From Rhodoferax sp. (lineage in GTDB: Bacteria; Pseudomonadota; Gammaproteobacteria; Burkholderiales; Burkholderiaceae_C), in assembly GCF_028714215.1 (NCBI RefSeq), contig NZ_JAQTMS010000007.1, positions 62,001 through 126,000 of the forward strand: a DNA stretch of 64,000 bases, written 5' to 3'. Shown here piece after piece: positions 37,611-45,260 of this stretch (its first letter is position 1; every line of letters starts with the position of its first letter). The notes below the pieces were generated by a model that was given only the letters and a program-made list of their open reading frames with translations, made no database searches and was not told the DNA's origin. The position numbers and the translations under genes were made by a program.

Positions 37611-38350
37611 ATGCGCCAAGGTGGCTATTTCCTGCTGGAGCTTGTGGTTGTGCTGGCGGTGCTGGGTCTGATGGTCTCCGGCGTCTCCACCGCCTACGAC
37701 AACGGCAATGCCCTGCGCGAACGCGGGCTGGCGGCGCGGGCTGGCGACACCCTGCGTGAAGCGGTACGTGCTTTTGCCTTGACCCATGCGCGCCTGCCCT
37801 GTCCTGACACCGATGGCGACGGCTGGGAGGGGGGGGGGGGGTGGGAACCTGTCCGCAAAACGTCGAAACGGGCTGGTTTCCCTACCGCACTTTAGGCTTG
37901 GACGTGCCTGATGCCGCCTACCGCGCTGCCTATGGCGTGTACCGTGCCGCCAATGTCACGGCTTCGCTGGATGCCGATCTGGCCATCCGGCTGGAGCGTG
38001 GCGCCGATCTGCCAGGAGACGCGCACTTTCAGGATGCCCGCGATCTGGTGATCGCGCTCAATAACCTGGCCCATGCAGCGCTTTCAACAAGCCACCTGCG
38101 GGTGAGCGGCAACAACGCGACAGAAGGTGCCGTGGACTGCGTCAATAACGTGCGCTCCCATCCGGCATTTTTCATTGTGTTTCCCTTGCAGGATCGCAAT
38201 GGCGACAACGACCGCTTCGATTCAGTTCACGGCATGACAAGCGCCTGTGCCTACGCACCTGGGACTGCCTTGGCAGTGGACATGGACGATGTTGTGGTGG
38301 CGGAGTCGGGCACAACCCTGGTCGGGTGGCTCAATGCGCGCGCGCCCTGA
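37611..38350 (+). CDS. Large pseudopilin, frameshifted at a 13-G tract (possible phase-variable OFF state)
   Basis: The N-terminus MRQGG/YFLLE is a very short class III leader with Glu5. The frame continues through the family motif CPDTDGDGWE, enters a run of 13 G at 37829-37841 and stops at 37895, giving 94 residues. The rest of the protein (GTCPQNVETGWFPYRTLGLD through MDDVVVAESG) continues in the other frame to 38350. Eleven or fourteen G would restore one product of 245 or 246 residues. The downstream part has no start signal of its own and aligns with the relatives at 45261, 47540 and 48628. A sequencing error in the homopolymer is the alternative. Unlike those relatives it ends soon after the DD motif and has no hydrophobic extension. 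Confidence 0.85.
37829..37841 (+). repeat. Poly-G tract (13 G) in a pseudopilin coding sequence
   Basis: Thirteen consecutive G residues directly after the codons for DTDGDGWE. Tracts of this length slip readily during replication and are the hallmark of contingency loci in Neisseria and Campylobacter. The family relatives have no comparable run at this position. Confidence 0.95.
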
Positions 38351-38378
38351 ACCCTATGAATATTCTGGAGAAAATTTG

Positions 38379-40115
38379 ATGCTGTTTACGCCCCACCGAT
38401 TCCACGCCGTCTCAGCCCCTGTCAAGTGGCGGCGGGGTATGCCCTTGATGATTCTGGCTGCGTTGCTGACAGCGGGTTGTGCCTCGCCCACGCCCAACGC
38501 CGCACCCAACAGCCTTCGCGGTCTCCCCGAGCCTGACCATGCCGCCATCGATAAATTGCGCCAACAAATGGCACTGGAGTCGAAGAAACTGCTGAGCAAT
38601 CAGGACGAGCTGAAAAAGGAAATACGCAAGGAACTTGTATCGGCGGAAATCAAGCCTCTGGCACCGCGTCTTGATCCCCTGGAGGCCAGCAATATCTCGC
38701 TGACCATGAGCAATGCCTCCATCAGTAACGTGCTGTTGGCATTTGCCGATCAGGCCAATCTCAATTTGATCGTCGACCCCGCAGTTCTGAAGGAAGAGCG
38801 TCGGGCCGACATGTACCTGCGCAAGGTCTCCTTGCGCGAAGGGTTCAACGAAGTCTTGCGTGCGTTTGATGTCCTCGGTGAGATCAAGGGGCGAACGGTG
38901 CGGGTCTCTCTCAACGAGGAAAAAATGTTTTCCCTCGATTTTCTCAACACCACGGATAACTTGAGCCTGTCTACCGGTGGCAATGTGTTCGGCGCATCGG
39001 CGGGCTCCGCCGGCGGGGGCAGTTCCAACGTCCTGACCGGAAACCTGTCACTCACCGGCGGCGGCGGCATGAAGTCAGAGCCCTATGGCGAGATCGAAGC
39101 GGCCTTGAAAACGATGCTGGGCGATGGCAAGGCGCCAGCCTCCGCAGTCGGCCTCGGGGCAGCCTCGGGCACCGCGGCAAGAGGCGAGGACAGGGATGCC
39201 GGCTCCCTGTTTTCTCTCAACAAAATGACCGGTACGGTGTATGTCAAAACACGTCCTTCAAAGATGCGGGCCGTGGAGAAAATGCTCTCCCGTGCGCAAA
39301 CCATGTTGCGTCGCCAAGTGTTCATTGAGGCGCAGTTGATTGATGTTCATCTTTCCGACAGCTTTGAATTTGGCGTTGACTGGACCTTGCTCCGCTCCAA
39401 TGTGGCCTCTGGCTTTGGGACTTCACCCATGACCCTGGCCGGGGCCACCTCAACCCTGGCTGAGGCGACCCTTGCCGGGCGAACTCTGACCATTCCCTCC
39501 ACCACCGTTGGCAGTTCCAGCGGCCCCGCATTGGGCCTTGGTTATCAATCGGGGTCTTTTGGCATAGCCGTGAATGCGTTGCGTTCTTTTGGCAACCTGA
39601 AAGTGCTCTCCAACCCCAACGTCCAGGTCCGCAACGGCACGCCGGCCATGCTTTCGGTCGGCAGCAGCCTGCGCTATGTCTCGCGGTCGAGTTCGGCGCA
39701 AACAACCAACAGTTCCACCGCAACGACGACCACGTCTGATGTGCAGACCGATTCCGTGTTCTCTGGCGTGATGGTTGGCGTACTGCCCTATGTTCGGGAA
39801 GACGGACGCATCGAGCTGCTCATCCACCCGATGCAAAGTGATGTGGATGCCAAGAGCCTGCAATTGGTGGAAGTCAATGCCTCCAACAAAGTGACGCTTC
39901 CCGTCGTCAACTACAAAGGCATCAGCACGACACTCAACGTCGGCGACGGCGATGTGGTGATGATCGGTGGCTTGATCGACCAGCGAAACAGCAACAGTGA
40001 CCGTGGTGCGCCGGGCCTGTCAGACATCAATGTGTTCGGCCGCCTTTTTGGCAACCAGACCCAAACACACTCCAGCCGTGAATTGGTCGTTATTTTGCGG
40101 GCGCGCGTTTTATGA
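38379..40115 (+). CDS. Outer-membrane secretin lipoprotein (MshL/PilQ-like)
   Basis: A 578-residue secretin. The signal peptide ends in the lipobox LTAGC (Cys34). An STN/N0-like domain (about residues 105-190, with SISNVLLAFADQANLNLIVD) precedes a Gly/Ser-rich stretch and the secretin channel domain (about 300-578: VFIEAQLIDVHLSD, VLSNPNVQVRNG, VVMIGGLIDQRNS, ELVVILRARVL). As a lipoprotein with few N domains it resembles MshL and the BfpB group more than GspD. The ATG at 38379 is used; the frame is open further upstream over the previous gene. It overlaps the next gene by 4 bp. Confidence 0.9.
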   Translation: MLFTPHRFHAVSAPVKWRRGMPLMILAALLTAGCASPTPNAAPNSLRGLPEPDHAAIDKLRQQMALESKKLLSNQDELKKEIRKELVSAEIKPLAPRLDPLEASNISLTMSNASISNVLLAFADQANLNLIVDPAVLKEERRADMYLRKVSLREGFNEVLRAFDVLGEIKGRTVRVSLNEEKMFSLDFLNTTDNLSLSTGGNVFGASAGSAGGGSSNVLTGNLSLTGGGGMKSEPYGEIEAALKTMLGDGKAPASAVGLGAASGTAARGEDRDAGSLFSLNKMTGTVYVKTRPSKMRAVEKMLSRAQTMLRRQVFIEAQLIDVHLSDSFEFGVDWTLLRSNVASGFGTSPMTLAGATSTLAEATLAGRTLTIPSTTVGSSSGPALGLGYQSGSFGIAVNALRSFGNLKVLSNPNVQVRNGTPAMLSVGSSLRYVSRSSSAQTTNSSTATTTTSDVQTDSVFSGVMVGVLPYVREDGRIELLIHPMQSDVDAKSLQLVEVNASNKVTLPVVNYKGISTTLNVGDGDVVMIGGLIDQRNSNSDRGAPGLSDINVFGRLFGNQTQTHSSRELVVILRARVL

Positions 40116-40897
40116 GCCTGATCCACAACGCCATCAAGGAACTCGACCGCGACCACAACCCACGGGAGACGTTTCAGCCCCTGGTGCCACGGAACAGCCA
40201 TTCGTACCGCCCTCTGGGAATCGGCGTTGCCAGTGCCATGGCTGTAGTGCTGCTGGGGGTGGGGGCCTGGGCGGGATGGACGACCTACGGTGCTCAAGAC
40301 AGGCCGGCAACGACTCGGCTCGCCATGCCAGCCGCAGTGGTTCCGCCACCTCCGCTGCCGCCGGTCGCCAAGATCACTGCGATTGAGCCGGCAGCCGCCG
40401 TACCCTCTGCGCCACGCACTACAAAAGTAGTGGCGGAGGTGAAAAACACCGCAACAGCGGTTCGTCCACGTCTGGCAATGAAGGCCGCCTCCAGCACGAG
40501 CCGCCCAAGCGCTGCAACCGCACCGGAAGCCGCGTCTGAAAATCAGCTGGCTCGCTTCATGCAGGCCATGGAGGCGCAACGCCTGGAAGAAGCGCAAACC
40601 CATCTTGCCGCCTTGCGCCGCCAGCTGCCCGAAGGCAGCGTGACATTGTTGCGCCTGGATGCCTGGCTGGCCTTGCGCACCAATCAACTCGACGTTGCGC
40701 GGCGCAACTACCACGAGATCATTGAGCGTTTGCCCGGTGACGAGGAAGCCAGCGTCAATCTGGCAGGCATCCTGCTCAAGGCTGGGCAACCCGAAGCCGC
40801 GCGTCGCGTTCTTGATGAGGCGCAAAAAGTAAGCCCGGATGCCATCGCGGTACAGGCTGCACTGTTGGTCCTTAACGGTAAAGGCCGCGCGCAATGA
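40112..40897 (+). CDS. MshN-like TPR protein
   Basis: A 261-residue protein whose N-terminus SLIHNAIKELDRDH resembles MshN and GspB-type proteins. A transmembrane helix (about residues 33-54), a Pro/Ala-rich linker (about 70-145) and two or three TPR-like helical hairpins (about 150-255) follow. In MSHA pili MshN lies beside the secretin and ExeA-like ATPase genes, as here. It probably helps localise or multimerise the secretin. ATGA overlaps link it to both neighbours. Confidence 0.75.
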   Translation: MSLIHNAIKELDRDHNPRETFQPLVPRNSHSYRPLGIGVASAMAVVLLGVGAWAGWTTYGAQDRPATTRLAMPAAVVPPPPLPPVAKITAIEPAAAVPSAPRTTKVVAEVKNTATAVRPRLAMKAASSTSRPSAATAPEAASENQLARFMQAMEAQRLEEAQTHLAALRRQLPEGSVTLLRLDAWLALRTNQLDVARRNYHEIIERLPGDEEASVNLAGILLKAGQPEAARRVLDEAQKVSPDAIAVQAALLVLNGKGRAQ

Positions 40898-42327
40898 GTT
40901 CAAGCGCTCTTGCGAGTCGTCTGGGGCTGCACCGCAATCCTTTCCCGCCAACACCCGATGCCTTAAGTTTCTTTTTGACGCCGCACTTGGAACGAGAGTA
41001 CGCGGAGGTTCGGCACTGCATCAAGGCCCAAAAAGGCGTGGTGGTCGTCATGGGTGAAGTGGGGCTGGGCAAGAGCACGCTAATTCGGCACCTGCTTGAT
41101 GATCTGGGGACGGAGAACACGGTCTCGGCACTGATCCTCAACACGTTTCTTCAGGGGGAGGCGCTGCTCGACGCGATCCTGCGCGACTTCGGACTCTCTG
41201 TCGGACAGGGGGTTGATGGCGGGTTGGCCTGCCTGAATCAATTCCTCATTCAACAAGCCAGATTCGGCAAGCTGTGCGTACTGATCGTGGACGATGCGCA
41301 GAACTTGACCGAGGCCTCCCTTGAACTTGTTCGCCTGCTCAGCAATCTGGAGACCGGGCAGCAAAAACTGCTTCAGATACTGCTCGCCGGGCAGCCAGAA
41401 TTGCTGGAGATACTCAAACGCAGATCCATGCGGCAACTCCACAGCAGGATTGTCAAGCATGCCGTTCTGATGGGGCTGGCAAAGACGGATGTGCTCCGCT
41501 ATTTTGAATTCCGAATCACCGCGGCGGGTGCAAACGGGCGCATTTCACTCGATCCATCGGCCGCACATGTTCTTTATGGTGGCACACATGGCAACTTGCG
41601 CCGCATGCATCATGTGCTGGATCGCTGCCTCTACGGGTTGGCAGCCCTCAACAAAAGCGTGATTGACTCCAGTCTCATGCGTGCGGCACTGCGTGACATG
41701 GACATACCCGCCATCACGCAGCCGGCCCTGACGCAGCGGCGCCCGGGCGCCAAACGCCTTCTGGTCATCAGCCTGCTCGTCGGGATACCGATGCTGGCCG
41801 CGGCGGCTTACATGACGGCCCAAACCACCGCAGTGGTCACCCTTCCCGTGGTGCGGCAGGCAGAGGTGGCGTTGCCTGTTGCGTCGTCTGCTCCACTGGT
41901 TTCAGCGAATTCATCGGCGCGCAGCGACTGCTTGACACAACTGTCTCAGCGCTGGCCTGATCTCGTCATTACCCTGCGCACGCTGCCAGCTCGGCTCGGG
42001 CTTGTGGCGTTGGATGCACCGCATACCTGCATCTTTGAAGAGAGCGGTGCACGCTGGATTACCTGGGCCTCCCCTGCGTCGGCCAGCGAGACCTACGCCT
42101 TTGATCAGGTCAGCGAAGCCACTCGGCAACTGCAACAACGATTGGTTGATCTTGACCTGCTGGCACAAGACGAAGTCGACGGTTATCTCGGTGCCCGAAC
42201 ACAACGATCCCTGCGCGAATTTCAGACCTCCCATGGAATTCCTGTGACAGGAATTCCCGACGAATTTACCCGGATGCTTCTGGAGAACATCAATGCAACT
42301 CTCGCAAGAAACACAACAAGACGTTAA
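40894..42327 (+). CDS. MshM/ExeA-like ATPase with peptidoglycan-binding domain
   Basis: A 477-residue protein with a cytoplasmic AAA domain (Walker A GEVGLGKSTLIRHLL near residues 54-68, Walker B VLIVDDAQNL near 129-138, arginine-rich HGNLRRMHHVL), a transmembrane helix (about 290-310) and a C-terminal peptidoglycan-binding-like domain (YLGARTQRSLREFQTSHGIP near 430-449). This is the ExeA/GspA and MshM architecture, thought to remodel peptidoglycan for secretin assembly. It overlaps the motor ATPase gene by 35 bp, unusually long for this cluster. Confidence 0.88.
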   Translation: MSSSALASRLGLHRNPFPPTPDALSFFLTPHLEREYAEVRHCIKAQKGVVVVMGEVGLGKSTLIRHLLDDLGTENTVSALILNTFLQGEALLDAILRDFGLSVGQGVDGGLACLNQFLIQQARFGKLCVLIVDDAQNLTEASLELVRLLSNLETGQQKLLQILLAGQPELLEILKRRSMRQLHSRIVKHAVLMGLAKTDVLRYFEFRITAAGANGRISLDPSAAHVLYGGTHGNLRRMHHVLDRCLYGLAALNKSVIDSSLMRAALRDMDIPAITQPALTQRRPGAKRLLVISLLVGIPMLAAAAYMTAQTTAVVTLPVVRQAEVALPVASSAPLVSANSSARSDCLTQLSQRWPDLVITLRTLPARLGLVALDAPHTCIFEESGARWITWASPASASETYAFDQVSEATRQLQQRLVDLDLLAQDEVDGYLGARTQRSLREFQTSHGIPVTGIPDEFTRMLLENINATLARNTTRR

Positions 42328-43978
42328 TGAAGTCGCCGCGCCAACGATGGCACTGGGCCAATACCTGGTATCGGCTGGTCTGGTGCCCCCCGTCGTGATC
42401 GACTACGTGCTGCAAAAGCAGCGCGTTGAAGGCCGGCAACTTGGTGGCCTGCTGGTGGAGATGGGTTTTGCGACGCACCAGGACATAGCACGCTGTCTAG
42501 CCCAACAACGAGGGATTCCCTATATTTCGAGTGATCGCCTGTCGATGCCAGAACCTCAGGCCGCCGCTCTGTTCAATCGCAACGTCTGCTTGTCCAAATG
42601 TTTCTTGCCACTGTACAGAGATGGCGAGGAGATTGTTGTCGCACTCGGCGATGCCAATCCGCGGACGCTGGACAACTTCATTTTTCAGCGAACCGGGTTG
42701 CGCCCGCGATTTCTTCAAGGCGACTTTGGCCGCGTGATCCAGCTGGTTCGCCAGCACTATTATTTCTCGGAGAACCCGATTGAAAAGCTGCTCAAGGCCG
42801 AAATTAGTCGCCTGGAGGCAGACATTGACCGCGCCTACAGTCCGGAACGGCTGCTCGATCACATCCTGCATCTGGCCGTGCGTGAGCGAGCCACAGATAT
42901 CCATCTGGCCCCCACTGCCAATAGTCGAACCGTGCTGATGCGCATCGACGGTGTCATTCAGCCGATGTTTGCACTCCCCCCGGCACTTGACCGGCTCATC
43001 AGCTTCATCAAGCTCAAGGCTGAAATGGATGTCGCCGAAAGCAGGCTCCCTCAAGACGGCAGCTTTACCGCCACCGCGCTCGACTCCCTGTACACCATTC
43101 GTGTTTCGACCTTGATTGCCGAATTTGGCGAACGCATGGTGCTGCGCCTGTTGCCCGAACGCAGTGATCTGGACAAACTGACTGATCTTGGATTTTTGCC
43201 CGACGATGTCAAGGCACTGGAAAAAGTATTCTCTCGTCCGCATGGATTGATTCTGGTCACAGGCCCGACCGGATCGGGCAAGAGCACCACCCTGCATGCG
43301 GCGCTGCGCATGCAATCCGTGATTGAACGCAACGTGCTAACGGTTGAAGACCCGATTGAGTACCGCGTCCCAGTGGCATGTCAGACCGAGGTAAACCGCC
43401 GTGCAGGCTACGAATTCGCGTCAGCCATGCGCCATTTCCTGCGCCACGACCCGGATGTCATTCTGGTTGGCGAGATACGCGACGCGGAAACAGCCCGCGC
43501 GGCGCTTGATGCTGCCTCCACCGGCCATCTGGTTCTCTCAACGCTGCACGTGGGTGGCATTTTTGGTGTCGTGCCACGACTGCGATTGCTGGGTGTTGAC
43601 CATGAAACCATCGCTGAGAACATGGTTGCCATCATCAATCAGCGTCTGGTGCGGCGCATCTGTTCGCATTGCAGCACTGAGCGCGAAGCCACACCGGTCG
43701 AGAGGGAATGGCTGGGAAAGGAGAACTGCATGGTGCGTTACGGCAAGGGGTGCCCGCGCTGTCGTGGAACCGGCTATTTCAAACGCCTGCCGGTGTATGA
43801 AATGTTGGTGCTCAACAGTGCGCTTGCCGATGCCATTGCGATGGAAGCGCCACGACATGAATTGCGCCGCCTGGCCGCCTTGGCGGGCATGCAAACCATG
43901 GCTGAACAAGCCCGGCTGCTTGTGCTCAGGGGCGAAACCACGATAGAAGAAATTCGGCGCGCCGTTGGGACGGACTGA
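42293..43978 (+). CDS. Pilus extension ATPase with MshEN-like domain (MshE/PilB/GspE family)
   Basis: A 561-residue secretion ATPase. Walker A GPTGSGKSTTLH lies near residues 323-334, the Asp box follows, Walker B is in DPDVILVGEIRDAETA, and a Cys4 zinc site is formed by CSHC and CPRC. The N-terminus holds two 24-residue MshEN-type motifs at residues 20-43 and 49-72 separated by five residues. Nearly all consensus positions are kept, but the leading Arg of each is Ala20 and Gln49. MshE in Vibrio binds c-di-GMP through this element, so binding here may be altered. No PilT-like retraction ATPase is present in the cluster. Confidence 0.95.
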   Translation: MQLSQETQQDVNEVAAPTMALGQYLVSAGLVPPVVIDYVLQKQRVEGRQLGGLLVEMGFATHQDIARCLAQQRGIPYISSDRLSMPEPQAAALFNRNVCLSKCFLPLYRDGEEIVVALGDANPRTLDNFIFQRTGLRPRFLQGDFGRVIQLVRQHYYFSENPIEKLLKAEISRLEADIDRAYSPERLLDHILHLAVRERATDIHLAPTANSRTVLMRIDGVIQPMFALPPALDRLISFIKLKAEMDVAESRLPQDGSFTATALDSLYTIRVSTLIAEFGERMVLRLLPERSDLDKLTDLGFLPDDVKALEKVFSRPHGLILVTGPTGSGKSTTLHAALRMQSVIERNVLTVEDPIEYRVPVACQTEVNRRAGYEFASAMRHFLRHDPDVILVGEIRDAETARAALDAASTGHLVLSTLHVGGIFGVVPRLRLLGVDHETIAENMVAIINQRLVRRICSHCSTEREATPVEREWLGKENCMVRYGKGCPRCRGTGYFKRLPVYEMLVLNSALADAIAMEAPRHELRRLAALAGMQTMAEQARLLVLRGETTIEEIRRAVGTD

Positions 43979-43988
43979 AGAGGCTGCC

Positions 43989-45257
43989 ATGAACGCCATG
44001 CGAACTTATTTCTACCGTGTCCTGCTCCAGCATGGCGAGGTGCGTCAGGGCTTCTTGCGGCTGGCAGTGGAGCTTGATTTCTCCGCCCGGCTAAAACTCG
44101 AAAGCCAGAACGATGCCACCGTGCTCACACTGGTGCGCCTGCCAGACTGGACATCGGCCGCGATGGATTTGTTGCGCCGCCTGTTTCGTCACCATGTACG
44201 CCGGGAGGATCTGGCAGGTTTCCTGCGCGACTTGGGGCTGATGCTTGGCGCCGGAGTGCCCATCTTCGCCGCCCTGGACACCCTCGGTGAAGAGGCCCGC
44301 ATAGCTGGCAACCAGGGCATTGCCAGTTTGTCCAAGCGCATTCATGACGACTTGAATGCCGGGTTGTCCCTGGGTACAGCCTTTGGCAGGAATCCCGATG
44401 TTTTTCCTGAAACGGTGCGCAACCTGATTCTGATTGGCGACCAGTCAAGCAGTCTTCCCACCATGATGCTGGAAGCTGCTCGGCATGTCGAGCGCATGAC
44501 CGACATTCGGCGTGACATTCGCACGGCGTTGATCTATCCGGCCTTTGTTTTTGCCACCATCTTCGGCGTTGCCTTTTTCTGGTTGTACTACGTGGTACCC
44601 AACCTGGCGCAACTGTTCAAACAACTGCACGCCAAGCTGCCGCCCATCACCCTCATGCTGATTCAACTGGCAGACTGGCTCACGCAGTACGGTATTTGGA
44701 TCCTCATTGCCACGGGGGTGTGCATTTTGGGTTTCGCGGTTCTGCTGCGCCGCAATCCCGCCGTACGTCATGCGCTGCACAAACTGCTGCACCGCCTGCC
44801 CATTGCCCGTGTTCTGATGTCATCTTCAGGCATGGCCCACATCACCGAGCATCTGGCCATTCTGGTGCGGGCCGGCCTGGACATCGTGACCTGTTTTGAA
44901 ATTCTGACCCGCGCCACGCGCGATGGCTACTACCAATGGCGGTTGGGAAAAGTGCGCGAAGCCATCATGCGTGGCGACAGCATTGCGGTGGCCATGCGCC
45001 GGGTAGGAGGATTCCCCGCCATGGCCGTGCGCATGATCGCCGTCGGTGAGGAGTCGGGCGGACTTGACCAGCAGCTGTCGCAGCTTGCCGAGGAATATCG
45101 CAAACGGCTGGAGATCGTCGTCGGGTCGCTCTCGGAAATCATCAAACCGGCGGTTATTTTGCTGGCGGGCGGTCTGTTTCTATTTCTTGTTGTTGCCCTG
45201 TTACTTCCGGTCTATGACCTGATTCGTCAATCGGTGCAGCAATCGTTGGGCGGGTGA
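43989..45257 (+). CDS. Inner-membrane platform protein (MshG/PilC/GspF family)
   Basis: A 422-residue polytopic protein with duplicated GspF cytoplasmic helical domains (about residues 70-190 and 275-395; motifs GAGVPIFAALDTLGEEA and ILVRAGLDIVTCFEIL, GEESGGLDQQLSQLA) and three transmembrane helices (near 170-200, 225-250 and 380-410). It anchors the pilus and couples to the motor ATPase. The frame opens at 43965, but the ATG at 43989 with AGGCTG upstream is better. It ends 3 bp before the first large pseudopilin gene. Confidence 0.93.
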   Translation: MNAMRTYFYRVLLQHGEVRQGFLRLAVELDFSARLKLESQNDATVLTLVRLPDWTSAAMDLLRRLFRHHVRREDLAGFLRDLGLMLGAGVPIFAALDTLGEEARIAGNQGIASLSKRIHDDLNAGLSLGTAFGRNPDVFPETVRNLILIGDQSSSLPTMMLEAARHVERMTDIRRDIRTALIYPAFVFATIFGVAFFWLYYVVPNLAQLFKQLHAKLPPITLMLIQLADWLTQYGIWILIATGVCILGFAVLLRRNPAVRHALHKLLHRLPIARVLMSSSGMAHITEHLAILVRAGLDIVTCFEILTRATRDGYYQWRLGKVREAIMRGDSIAVAMRRVGGFPAMAVRMIAVGEESGGLDQQLSQLAEEYRKRLEIVVGSLSEIIKPAVILLAGGLFLFLVVALLLPVYDLIRQSVQQSLGG

Positions 45258-45260
45258 GAC

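Noticed and set aside
37841-38350. The downstream half of the frameshifted pseudopilin as an independent gene
   Set aside because: It has no ribosome binding site or leader and continues the family alignment of the upstream half.
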